Shown here in pieces: positions 1 through 6,132 of a stretch of 9,143 nt of DNA (its first letter is position 1; the number at the start of each line of letters is the position of its first letter). Below the pieces are notes generated by a model, which did not search any database, was not told where the DNA came from, and saw only the letters and a program-made list of their open reading frames with translations. The DNA is from Nitrospira sp. (GTDB lineage: Bacteria; Nitrospirota; Nitrospiria; Nitrospirales; Nitrospiraceae), in contig JAKDNQ010000075.1 of assembly GCA_030456405.1 (NCBI GenBank), positions 1 to 9,143 on the forward strand, read 5' to 3'. The position numbers and the translations under genes were made by a program.

Positions 1-244
1 CGACCCGCTTCCTTCTGTGTTGGTGCCATGGGCGGGATTCTTCTGGGCCAAGTTGTTCTGTTGGCGCGGCGTGGTGGACTAGCCTGCCGCGCGACGCGCG
101 CGATTTGCGAGAAAGGCGCGACAAGCGGACGGGCTGAAGTGATTCAGGAATCAAACAAATGGTCAATGGTGAATGGTATATGTTTGGAAAACAGCAGATT
201 GAATCCTGCTCTGATCATTGACCATTAACCATTTCCCATGCCCG
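1..244. other. Gene-poor left edge downstream of lpxD
   Basis: I see no convincing gene here. A plus-strand reading frame at 28-228 has no Shine-Dalgarno and no recognisable composition, and its end runs through the inverted repeat at 157-234, so I do not call it. On the minus strand an ATG at 29-27 opens a frame (MAPTQKEAG) that leaves the window after nine codons. It could be the next gene in the lpxD direction, but only a poor AGAAG-like site precedes it. A small palindrome GATTC-AG-GAATC lies at 141-152, and a GGGCTGAAG unit at 131-139 resembles the heptamers found at other gene boundaries in this window. Confidence 0.5.
157..234. repeat. Inverted TGGTCAA-type repeat after lpxD, possible terminator
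   Basis: Positions 157-175 and 216-234 form an inverted repeat matching at 17 of 19 positions. Each arm is made of short ATGGTCA/ATGGTGA-like heptamers. Between the arms is a second small hairpin, AGCAG (193-197) with CTGCT (206-210). Read on the minus strand, just after the lpxD stop, the outer stem is followed by TGTTTG and the inner one by GTTTT, so either could work as an imperfect intrinsic terminator. The U-tracts are short. The element may equally be a dispersed simple repeat with no termination role. Confidence 0.5.
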
Positions 245-1315
245 TCATTTCTTACGCTTCTTCCATCGGTTCCCCTGCGATGCTTCCAATTGTTTCACCC
301 GCTCTTCTAGGGTACGTACAGCTTGTCTGAGCTCAGGGAGCCGTGGAATTACGGCTTGAGCTTTTACCCAGACTTCGTGCGGCATCACTGGGGCTCCTGA
401 AACGATTTGGTTGGGTTCGAGACCGCGGTTGACGCCTGCCCGGGCGGCAATCATCACGTGATCTCCAATAACGAGATGGTCAGCCAGTCCTGCCTGTCCA
501 CCAATCATGACGTGATGTCCCACGACAGTGCTGCCGGCGATTCCGACCTGTGCGACGAGGATGGAATGGGCTCCGATCGTGACGTTATGGGCGATCTGGA
601 CCAGATTGTCGACTTTGCTGCCTTGTTTGATGACCGTTTGGCCAAGTGTGGCTCGATCGACTGTGACGTTCGCCCCCAGCTCGACATCGTCCTCGATCGT
701 CACTCCGCCAACCTGTGGAATTTTGTAGTGCCGTCCCTGGTCTTGTACATAGCCGAATCCGTCGCTCCCGATCACTGTGCCACTGTGAATGATGACCCGT
801 GCGCCGATGGTACAGCCTTCTCTCACAACGACATTCGGATACAACAGCGCATCGTCTCCGATGGTGGAATCACTGCCAATGAACACACCGGGATAGAGTG
901 TCACCCGTGTGCCAATCGTAACACGATCTCCCAGAGTGACCCCGGGCCATATCGAGGCATCAGGTCCGATCTGGGTATCATGACCACGGACCACGGATGC
1001 GTCGACTCCGCGGGGAGGGGAGATGGGGCAAAAGAAGGCGCGGGCGGCCTGCGCAAAAGCCAGTGTGGGATTAGGGACGACGATGTGGGAATTAGCGATC
1101 TCCGTCAGACGTCGGTGAGCAAGGAGTATTCCTGCGCCGATGGGTCGTCCTGTTTTGAGTATCCGATCTCCGGTGACAAAGGTCAGATCGTTTGGGCCTG
1201 CCTCTTCAAAGCCAGCGAGGTTCGTAACAGAAACCTGTGGTGACCCCACAATCTCTCCCCCGACCACATCGTGGATTTGTCTGAGTGTGATAGGAGCGCG
1301 TGCGAGGGTTACCAT
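245..1315 (-). CDS. lpxD: UDP-3-O-(3-hydroxyacyl)glucosamine N-acyltransferase LpxD
   Basis: Third acylation step of lipid A synthesis: transfers a 3-hydroxyacyl chain from ACP to the 2-amino group of UDP-3-O-acylglucosamine, in the cytoplasm. The 356 residues are slightly longer than the roughly 340 usual for the family. An N-terminal uridine-binding domain (about 1-105) is followed by a left-handed beta-helix of hexapeptide repeats (about 107-300), such as [15 protein letters not shown]. The family signature [12 protein letters not shown] holds His243, the expected catalytic base. The C-terminus (about 325-346) is an amphipathic helix, as in trimeric LpxD, followed by a lysine-rich tail WKKRKK. 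The ATG start lies 6 nt after the stop of the acyl carrier protein gene and has no clear Shine-Dalgarno, so translation is probably coupled. It is the last gene of the minus-strand cassette seen here. Confidence 0.96.
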   Translation of the reverse strand: MVTLARAPITLRQIHDVVGGEIVGSPQVSVTNLAGFEEAGPNDLTFVTGDRILKTGRPIGAGILLAHRRLTEIANSHIVVPNPTLAFAQAARAFFCPISPPRGVDASVVRGHDTQIGPDASIWPGVTLGDRVTIGTRVTLYPGVFIGSDSTIGDDALLYPNVVVREGCTIGARVIIHSGTVIGSDGFGYVQDQGRHYKIPQVGGVTIEDDVELGANVTVDRATLGQTVIKQGSKVDNLVQIAHNVTIGAHSILVAQVGIAGSTVVGHHVMIGGQAGLADHLVIGDHVMIAARAGVNRGLEPNQIVSGAPVMPHEVWVKAQAVIPRLPELRQAVRTLEERVKQLEASQGNRWKKRKK

Positions 1316-1321
1316 ATGGGA

Positions 1322-1636
1322 TTAAGACTTTTTTTTGCCTTTTGCCTTAGACGTCTGTATCGGCTTCTTGGTCCTGGCGAGTCTGGCTGGTTTGCCCAAC
1401 CGTTTCTCAACATAGGTGACAACATGGCCTACTGTCGTTAGCCCGACCAGGTCTTGGTCAGGGATCTGGAGATCGAAGGCCTCCTCGATACGATACAGCA
1501 ATTCGATCACCGCCATCGAGTCGAGACCTAAATCGTCGCGCAGATGCTGCGTGACGAGTATGGTCGTAGGATCTCGTTTCAAATACTCGCCCAGGGCCGT
1601 GCGAATTTTCAGTGATATGGTGGGGTCGGTGGCCAT
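1322..1636 (-). CDS. Acyl carrier protein with basic C-terminal tail
   Basis: Small carrier that holds acyl chains as thioesters on a 4'-phosphopantetheine arm. The motif DDLGLDSMAVIELL contains Ser40, the expected attachment site, at the start of acidic helix II. The fold covers about residues 6-80. Compared with the roughly 78 residues of housekeeping AcpP it has an extra tail of some 24 residues (81-104) rich in Lys and Arg, with AKGKKKS at the end, which is odd for a normally very acidic protein. The gene lies between a FabF-like synthase and lpxD, suggesting a specialised carrier for lipid A acyl chains rather than the housekeeping ACP; this is inference. The ATG is preceded by GGAG at a 9-nt spacing, and that GGAG lies in the last unit of the heptamer array at 1646-1689. 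Confidence 0.92.
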   Translation of the reverse strand: MATDPTISLKIRTALGEYLKRDPTTILVTQHLRDDLGLDSMAVIELLYRIEEAFDLQIPDQDLVGLTTVGHVVTYVEKRLGKPARLARTKKPIQTSKAKGKKKS

Positions 1637-1645
1637 CAGTCGATT

Positions 1646-1689
1646 CTCCGTCCTTCGTCCTTTCAGCCCTTCGTTCTTCGGCCTTCAGC
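1646..1689 (-). repeat. GCTGAAG-type heptamer array spanning the fabF-like 3' end and the ACP Shine-Dalgarno
   Basis: Read on the minus strand, 44 nt split into six degenerate units: GCTGAAG, GCCGAAG, AACGAAG, GGCTGAAAG, GACGAAG, GACGGAG. The array encodes the last eight residues and the stop codon of the ketoacyl synthase. It continues through the short spacer and ends in the GGAG that serves as the ribosome binding site of the ACP gene. The same GCTGAAG unit recurs at 3030-3101. Confidence 0.7.
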
Positions 1690-2940
1690 CGGTCCCTGTT
1701 TGAATACCACAGCGGCGTTGTTGCTGCCAAATCCAAAGGCATTCAGTAAGGCGACGTGTATGCGACGTTCTTGTACTGAACGAGAGATCCCTGCTAATGC
1801 GCAAGCCGGGTCCGGATCGTCATAGTTGGCAGTGGGATGAATCTGCTTCGTGTGAAGAGCCAGCACCGAGGCAATGCCTCCGACTGCGCCGGCCGCTCCG
1901 AGCGTGTGGCCGACCAGCGACTTGGTGGCGCTGATCGCGATGTTGTCCGCGCGCGATTTGAAGAGGCGCCTGATCGCTTTGGCTTCAACGGCGTCGCCGA
2001 TCGTCGTCGATGTGGCGTGCGCATTGATGTAATCCACTTGCGCCGGTGTCACCTCGGCGTCTGCGAGGGCCAGCTTCATGGTATGGGCCACTTCCAATCC
2101 ATCTTCCCGGGGAATCACCATATGATAGGCCTCGCTGGTGGCCGCGTAGCCGGCAATCTCGGCATACACCCTCGCCTTGCGTTTCTTGGCATGCGCGGCT
2201 GATTCCAGGATAAGGGTTCCGGCGCCTTCTCCCATGATGAAACCGTCTCGCGACCGATCGAAGGGCCGGGAGGCCTTCTCGGGATGATCGTTGAATTTGG
2301 AGGAGAGGGCGCGCAGAGAACAAAATCCGGCGAAGACGAGAGGAGTAATGCTAGCGTCGGCGCCCACAACGATCACCACATCGGCTCGGCCCTCACGGAT
2401 ACAATGGAGCGCTTGACCGAGTGCGTGGGCGCTGGAAGAGCAGGCGGTTGAGATGGTCAAGTTGGGACCCTTGGCGCCATAGGCCATTGCGATGATCCCG
2501 GAGGCAGAATTGAGGGTGATGACGGGGATAAAGTTCGGATGGACACGATGGGGTTTCTGTTGCTGATAGAGTTGGGTGATTTCACGCTCGCCCATCACCA
2601 TCCCACCCATACCGGCTCCAACGATGACTCCGACGCGGTGAGGGTTTTCCTTTGACATCTGGAGACCGGAATCAGCCAACGCTTCCTTTGTTGCGACAAG
2701 GGCAAACTGAGCGTAGCGGTCCACTCGTTCGCCGTGGGTTGAGTCGAGAAACCGTTCGATCGCAAAGTCAAGGACTTGGCCTGCGACTTTGGAGCGATAG
2801 CCGTCCATGGGAAACGGGTCGAACGATGTAATGGCCGAAATACCTGATTGGCCGGCAAGGGCAGACTTCCAAAATTCACTCACTCCGATTCCGATCGGAG
2901 AGACGATTCCCATCCCTGTGACAACCACACGCGCCCGCAT
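1663..2940 (-). CDS. FabF-like beta-ketoacyl-ACP synthase (KAS II family)
   Basis: Thiolase-fold condensing enzyme that extends acyl-ACP by two carbons using malonyl-ACP, in the cytoplasm. The catalytic set is complete: Cys167 in STACSSSAHALG, His308 in NAHATSTTIGD, and Lys340 and His345 in SATKSLVGHTLGAAGA. The N-terminus RVVVTGMGIVSPIG and the glycine loop GFGSNNA (403-409) are typical of the family, although the loop reads GSNN rather than the common GGTN. The 425 residues are about 12 more than usual; the excess is a tail encoded partly by a heptamer array. No fabD, fabG or fabZ is adjacent, and the order is synthase, ACP, lpxD, so this is probably not the housekeeping fab operon. The ATG start has AAGGA about 10 nt upstream. 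The specific chain length and substrate cannot be read from the sequence. Confidence 0.93.
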   Translation of the reverse strand: MRARVVVTGMGIVSPIGIGVSEFWKSALAGQSGISAITSFDPFPMDGYRSKVAGQVLDFAIERFLDSTHGERVDRYAQFALVATKEALADSGLQMSKENPHRVGVIVGAGMGGMVMGEREITQLYQQQKPHRVHPNFIPVITLNSASGIIAMAYGAKGPNLTISTACSSSAHALGQALHCIREGRADVVIVVGADASITPLVFAGFCSLRALSSKFNDHPEKASRPFDRSRDGFIMGEGAGTLILESAAHAKKRKARVYAEIAGYAATSEAYHMVIPREDGLEVAHTMKLALADAEVTPAQVDYINAHATSTTIGDAVEAKAIRRLFKSRADNIAISATKSLVGHTLGAAGAVGGIASVLALHTKQIHPTANYDDPDPACALAGISRSVQERRIHVALLNAFGFGSNNAAVVFKQGPAEGRRTKG

Positions 2941-3021
2941 CTTCTTGATATCCTTTTGTTAACGCTCTTGCTTCTACTTACCGGAAGCGTCTGGATCAGT
3001 CAACCGGGCGTGAGATAGGCG

Positions 3022-3101
3022 GGCTCAAGGCTGAAGATGGGAAGGCTGAAGGTCAGAGTCCGAACCCTTCAGTCTTCAGCCTAGTCCCTAACCTTCAGTC
3101 T
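3022..3101. repeat. Inverted GCTGAAG heptamer cluster between lptG and the fabF-like gene
   Basis: The plus strand carries GCTGAAG at 3030-3036 and 3045-3051, then the opposite orientation at 3067-3073 (CTTCAGT), 3074-3080 (CTTCAGC, directly adjacent) and 3093-3099 (CTTCAGT). Two stems can form: a perfect 10-bp pair, 3028-3037 with 3073-3082, and an 11-bp pair with one mismatch, 3042-3052 with 3066-3076. The two are mutually exclusive because the right arms overlap. The cluster begins just after the lptG stop. No U-run follows either stem on the minus strand, so a classical intrinsic terminator is not supported; attenuation or mRNA end protection is possible. Confidence 0.65.
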
Positions 3102-3109
3102 GCCGCGTG

Positions 3110-4201
3110 CTAATAGCGCACCTTGAACATCAGATAGAGACCGAAACTCATGAAGAGGACGTTGGCCATCCATGCAGCGATAAAGGGGGTCAAGACCCCA
3201 CCACGGCCCAGGGCGATCGCAATAGAGTGTGTCGCCCAATAGCAAAAGCCGATCGCCAGCGCCTGCCCGATGCCTATGGCCATGCCGCCGCCTCTGGTCC
3301 CGCTCCGACGCAGGCTCAATGCAATCCCGACCAGAACCATGATCACAGTGACGAAGGGGAACACGATTCGGCTGTGATAATCTGTCGTAAGCCGCGCCGC
3401 TTGGGACCCGTGCTGCTGTCGCCGTCTGGAGTAGGCACGGATGTCATGAAACGTCATGAACTCTGAATCGCCGGCGAGCCATATGGTGAAGTCATCGGGA
3501 ATGAGGGTTAACCCGATGGGCTGGTGATCGAATTCGGTGGTCGACATGGTGCCATCGGGGGAAAATCGTCTGTATCGACCCTGGTACAGGGTCCATGCGG
3601 AGTCGTGATAGCGGGCTTCATCGGCTTCAGTCACCCCGGCTAGTTGGAAGTTGGGAGTAAAGTGAAAGAGCCGTATATCACCCAAGAGCTCTCCGCCGAC
3701 TGAGACGCTGGTCACGTGCATGAGGCCATCGGCGCCCACTCGTGTCCAGGGCTGCTTGAGTGTCACAGCGGCAGCGGGCAGCTTTTTCTCGATGCGCGTG
3801 GTCCGGATCTCCTCTGATTTGCTTGCAGCCAATGGGATAATGGTGGAACTGAAGAGCAAAAGCACGAGGGTCATCCCCGCGGCAAAGACAAGAAAGGGAG
3901 AGGTAATCCAGAGTAAGCTGATACCGCAACTGCGCATGGCTGTGATTTCATGGCCTCGGGACAGTAAGCCCAAGGTGAGCAGTGTGGCCATCAGGATAGC
4001 CAGCGGTGCGATTTGGAAGGAAATCGCAGGAGTTTTGAGGAAGAAATATGTCAAGACGTCGAGCCAGTTGGCGTCGTAGCGCAAGAAACGGCGGACTTTT
4101 TCGAAGAAATCGATCACGAGATAAATTGTCATGAGTCCGCTGAAGCACATCGTGAAGATTTTGGCGTATTCGCGAAGCACATAGCGGAAGAGAATGGGCA
4201 T
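3110..4201 (-). CDS. lptG: LPS export ABC transporter permease LptG
   Basis: One of the two inner-membrane permease subunits of the LptB2FG complex, which extracts LPS from the inner membrane and passes it to the periplasmic Lpt bridge. The 363 residues match the family length and layout: three N-terminal membrane segments (about 11-31, 58-80, 97-120), a periplasmic beta-jellyroll (about 140-250), and three C-terminal segments (about 277-297, 305-328, 338-358). SRGHEITAMRSCGIS (81-95) is the cytoplasmic coupling helix that contacts the LptB ATPase. I call it LptG because it is second in the pair, as in most lptFG operons; the paralogues are otherwise hard to separate by eye. It begins 3 nt after the lptF stop with no clear Shine-Dalgarno, implying translational coupling. 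LptB, LptC and LptA are not in this window. Confidence 0.93.
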   Translation of the reverse strand: MPILFRYVLREYAKIFTMCFSGLMTIYLVIDFFEKVRRFLRYDANWLDVLTYFFLKTPAISFQIAPLAILMATLLTLGLLSRGHEITAMRSCGISLLWITSPFLVFAAGMTLVLLLFSSTIIPLAASKSEEIRTTRIEKKLPAAAVTLKQPWTRVGADGLMHVTSVSVGGELLGDIRLFHFTPNFQLAGVTEADEARYHDSAWTLYQGRYRRFSPDGTMSTTEFDHQPIGLTLIPDDFTIWLAGDSEFMTFHDIRAYSRRRQQHGSQAARLTTDYHSRIVFPFVTVIMVLVGIALSLRRSGTRGGGMAIGIGQALAIGFCYWATHSIAIALGRGGVLTPFIAAWMANVLFMSFGLYLMFKVRY

Positions 4202-4204
4202 GGG

Positions 4205-5308
4205 TTACCGGCGGCTCATGATAGAAAACCACACCATGGTGGTGACAGCGAACGTGACGTTGGGTATCCAGGCTCCGGCAAGGGGCGGCAAGGTTGCCGT
4301 CGTGACCAGGAACTCGCACGCGATGTTTAACATGTAGTAGACGATGACGACCAGCACCCCGACTGCAAATCCGCCGATTCGACCGGATCGTTTCGAGGCG
4401 ATGCCGACCGGGACACCTAAGAGACAAAATACCAGCGAGGCAGTGGGAAAGGCCAGGTCTTTATAATATTCCATCAATCGTCGGAGCGCGGACGGGTCGC
4501 GCCATTGAGATTGTGTCAGTTGGGCAATAATGGTCTCGTACGACGGACGCTCCTCCGTGGCTGAGTAACCGCTTTGGTTGAGCGAGAGTTTCAGGTCATA
4601 ACTGGCGAAAGACACAAGTTCATATTGATCGGCCTGATTTGGCCGGCTATGAATGACGCCATGCCGGAGGCGCAAGGTGACTTGCTCGGTAGACGCATCC
4701 ATGATGACCTCGTACTGTTGCGCCACGATGATGCGAGGGTCGTCCGCATTCCGCTCGTCGGAGACAAAGATTCCGGTCGTCGCGTCGTTGGGGTTCCCGT
4801 CCGGAACATAGATCATCATCTTGGGGATGGGCTCGTTGAATGTTCCCCGATCGAGCGCCAATACCAGTTGATCCCGCAGGAGATTCAGCGCCACTTTTTT
4901 GAGATTTGTAGAACTCCAGGGTTGTCCCCATTGCGCCAGCCACAAGGTCAGACCGAATACGAGCAAGGCAAAGAGCGCCACAGGGCGCGCCAATCGGACG
5001 AGGCTGAGACCTGCCGTTTGCATGGCTACTAATTCTTTATCGAAAGAGAGGCGTCCAAAGGCGGTAATTGAGGCAATGATCCCGGCGATTGGGAGGGTGA
5101 GTACGAGGAACGACGGCATCAGATGGGCAAAGACTTGCAGAACCGCGACGATGCCCACGCCTTTGGAGACCAGCAGTTCCACCAAGCGCAGGAGTTCCCG
5201 CGTGAGCATCACAAAACACAGCGCACCAAGGCTCACACTAAAGGGGGAAAGGAGTTCGGTGAAAATGTAGCGATCCAGCAGCGTTCGTAGAAACATTCGA
5301 AAAGTCAC
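4205..5308 (-). CDS. lptF: LPS export ABC transporter permease LptF
   Basis: Partner of LptG in the LptB2FG extractor. The sequence has the YjgP/YjgQ layout: N-terminal LLDRYIFTELLSPF leading into three membrane segments (about 15-35, 55-85, 105-127), a periplasmic jellyroll (about 135-265), and three C-terminal segments (about 284-303, 309-332, 343-364). The coupling helix reads SFDKELVAMQTAGLS (88-102). The start is uncertain. The GTG at 5308 sits only 1 nt after GAGGAG (minus strand, 5315-5310), while an in-frame ATG at 5296 lies 13 nt from it; neither spacing is ideal. An in-frame TGA just upstream excludes longer forms. The promoter at 5327-5355 puts transcription start near 5320, so the leader is very short. 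The ATG would give 363 residues beginning MFLRTLLDRY. Confidence 0.93.
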   Translation of the reverse strand: MTFRMFLRTLLDRYIFTELLSPFSVSLGALCFVMLTRELLRLVELLVSKGVGIVAVLQVFAHLMPSFLVLTLPIAGIIASITAFGRLSFDKELVAMQTAGLSLVRLARPVALFALLVFGLTLWLAQWGQPWSSTNLKKVALNLLRDQLVLALDRGTFNEPIPKMMIYVPDGNPNDATTGIFVSDERNADDPRIIVAQQYEVIMDASTEQVTLRLRHGVIHSRPNQADQYELVSFASYDLKLSLNQSGYSATEERPSYETIIAQLTQSQWRDPSALRRLMEYYKDLAFPTASLVFCLLGVPVGIASKRSGRIGGFAVGVLVVIVYYMLNIACEFLVTTATLPPLAGAWIPNVTFAVTTMVWFSIMSRR

Positions 5309-5326
5309 GCTCCTCGCTCATTGGAC

Positions 5327-5355
5327 ACTATAGGCGAGCGGGCGGGGGTTGTCCA
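5327..5355 (-). promoter_or_regulatory. Sigma70-like promoter for lptFG
   Basis: Read on the minus strand: TGGACA (5355-5350), a 17-bp spacer, then TATAGT (5332-5327). Each hexamer matches the sigma70 consensus at five of six positions. The predicted start near 5320 leaves about 12 nt before the GTG and 24 nt before the ATG start candidate of lptF, with GAGGAG inside that leader. Confidence 0.65.
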
Positions 5356-5389
5356 CGTTACCATCGCAAAGATGTGCCCAAAGAATGGC

Positions 5390-5419
5390 TTGACAAGATT
5401 TGAAATGCCGTGGTACATG
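5390..5419 (+). promoter_or_regulatory. Candidate promoter for the cold-shock gene
   Basis: A perfect TTGACA at 5390-5395 is followed after 18 bp by TACATG (5414-5419), a weak -10 box rescued by an immediately preceding TGG (extended -10). It would start transcription near 5426, giving a leader of about 165 nt before the cold-shock GTG. The -35 lies about 35 bp from that of the divergent lptF promoter, so the two could interfere. Confidence 0.45.
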
Positions 5420-5425
5420 CTGCGC

Positions 5426-5590
5426 GAGTTGCCACCGAGATACGTTTCGTGATCCATGTTGTCTTTCCAATGACCCGCCACGTCTCTTTACTCTTCTTCC
5501 TGTCTTTTTCGCTTAATCATGTGTGTAGCCAACCGGGTTTTGAGGCCGACCGCGCAACTATGCGTGGCCGTTGAGGAAAGGAGTATTGTT
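5426..5590 (+). promoter_or_regulatory. Long 5' leader of the cold-shock gene
   Basis: If the upstream promoter is correct, about 165 nt are transcribed but untranslated. That is the size of leaders in cspA-type genes, where RNA structure senses temperature. Visible features are a pyrimidine-rich tract at about 5480-5516 and a small hairpin next to the ribosome binding site: GGCC 5544-5547 with GGCC 5566-5569, plus CGC 5551-5553 with GCG 5562-5564. I could not identify a cold-box motif. The regulatory role is inferred. Confidence 0.35.
5577..5583 (+). promoter_or_regulatory. Shine-Dalgarno fixing the cold-shock GTG start
   Basis: AAAGGAG lies 7 nt before the GTG at 5591. The cold-shock fold begins exactly there (KAKGTVKWF), so this site decides against the in-frame ATG at 5519, which would add 24 residues foreign to the family. 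Confidence 0.85.
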
Positions 5591-5809
5591 GTGAAAGCAA
5601 AAGGTACGGTCAAGTGGTTTAACGATCGCAAAGGGTTTGGGTTCATTCGTCTTGAGAGCGGGGACGATGTCTTCGTACATTATTCCGCGCTCCAAGGAGA
5701 AGGATTCAAAACGTTGAAAGAGGGCGAAAACGTCGAGTTCGAGGTCGTGCAAGGCGCAAAAGGACCTCAGGCTTCGAACGTCTTGAAGACGATCGTTGCC
5801 GAGTCCTGA
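5591..5809 (+). CDS. Cold-shock domain protein (CspA family)
   Basis: Single OB-fold protein that binds single-stranded RNA and DNA and melts mRNA secondary structure, in the cytoplasm. The 72 residues are close to the family norm of about 67-70. The opening [19 protein letters not shown] holds RNP1 (KGFGFI, about 14-19) and aromatic Trp9. RNP2 is VFVHYSAL (27-34), and the end GPQASNV is also typical. The GTG start is supported by a strong Shine-Dalgarno. The gene appears monocistronic, with its own candidate promoter and a good hairpin terminator after the stop. Whether it is cold-induced or constitutive cannot be told; many family members are not cold-inducible. It is divergent from lptF. 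Confidence 0.95.
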   Translation: MKAKGTVKWFNDRKGFGFIRLESGDDVFVHYSALQGEGFKTLKEGENVEFEVVQGAKGPQASNVLKTIVAES

Positions 5810-5838
5810 CGTCTTTATTCTGTGGGATCGTGTCATCG

Positions 5839-5880
5839 GGAGGCCTGCCTTCGTACTGAGGCAGGCCTTCGTATTTCTGC
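5839..5880 (+). terminator. Intrinsic terminator of the cold-shock gene
   Basis: AGGCCTGCCT (5841-5850) pairs perfectly with AGGCAGGCCT (5859-5868) around an 8-nt loop. A G·U and a G-C pair can extend the stem by two. The following TCGTATTTCTG is only moderately U-rich. The hairpin lies 31 nt after the cold-shock stop codon. Confidence 0.7.
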
Positions 5881-5914
5881 TGAGTCAGCCCTCATCCCTA
5901 AATGCCCCATTTCG

Positions 5915-5943
5915 TTGACAACATTCAGTGACACTGTTAGCGT
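5915..5943 (+). promoter_or_regulatory. Candidate promoter for the TPR gene, with internal palindrome
   Basis: TTGACA (5915-5920) is followed after 17 bp by TAGCGT (5938-5943). That hexamer is a poor -10, but TGT precedes it as an extended -10 element. The spacer holds a perfect odd palindrome CAGTG-A-CACTG (5926-5936), a possible operator. Transcription would start near 5950 and run through the inverted-repeat element before the TPR start codon. Confidence 0.35.
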
Positions 5944-5951
5944 TTGATCGT

Positions 5952-6132
5952 TAGCCAGCATTATTCATGAAGGTACGTCGCGAAAACGTGCAGACGCGAA
6001 GCGAGACGGGCACTCGGAGGCGTGAAGCCCTGAGCATACTCGTTCAGTATGTCGAAGGGCTGAACGGCGAGACTGCCCGTCACAGCCGCGTATCCACGCT
6101 TGCAGCAGAAGCTTCATGAATAATGCAGGCTA
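5952..6132. repeat. 181-bp nested inverted-repeat element, MITE- or REP-like
   Basis: The outer arms 5952-5972 and 6112-6132 are inverted repeats of 21 bp with one mismatch, sharing GCATTATTCATGAAG. Further paired arms are nested inside: CGTG..ACGCG 5987-5998 with 6087-6098 (10 of 12), GACGGGCA 6005-6012 with TGCCCGTC 6074-6081, AGCCCT 6026-6031 with AGGGCT 6056-6061, and CATACT 6035-6040 with AGTATG 6046-6051 at the centre. Both outer ends carry TA, which would fit a TA target duplication of the mariner/IS630 type, though this is also implied by the arm symmetry. No protein is encoded. A non-autonomous mobile element is the likeliest reading, and it would be transcribed as part of the TPR gene leader. 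Confidence 0.75.

Noticed and set aside
1..29. Minus-strand gene start (MAPTQKEAG) leaving the window
   Set aside because: Only nine codons are visible and there is no good ribosome binding site; too little to call.
28..228. Plus-strand 66-codon frame at the left edge
   Set aside because: No Shine-Dalgarno, no family resemblance, and its 3' part is the inverted repeat at 157-234.
407..1243. Plus-strand open frame of 278 codons opposite lpxD
   Set aside because: It lies fully antisense to a well-supported hexapeptide-repeat protein. Its periodic Asp/His/Cys-rich composition is the mirror of those repeats, and no ribosome binding site is seen.
1646..1689. Frameshift at the end of the fabF-like gene joining it to the ACP
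   Set aside because: Both proteins have intact termini and the ACP has its own start and Shine-Dalgarno, so the short array-coded tail explains the extra residues.
2970..3003. Promoter for the fabF-like gene (minus-strand TTGACT, 17 bp, TAAGTA)
   Set aside because: The -35 is good but the -10 matches consensus at only two of six positions; transcription from lptFG is at least as likely.
5519..5590. Longer cold-shock protein starting at the ATG at 5519
   Set aside because: The extra 24 residues are foreign to the family, and a strong Shine-Dalgarno sits in front of the GTG at 5591.
5952..6132. CRISPR array or small RNA gene
   Set aside because: The repeats are inverted and nested, not direct with spacers. 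No separate promoter and terminator pair defines an independent RNA.
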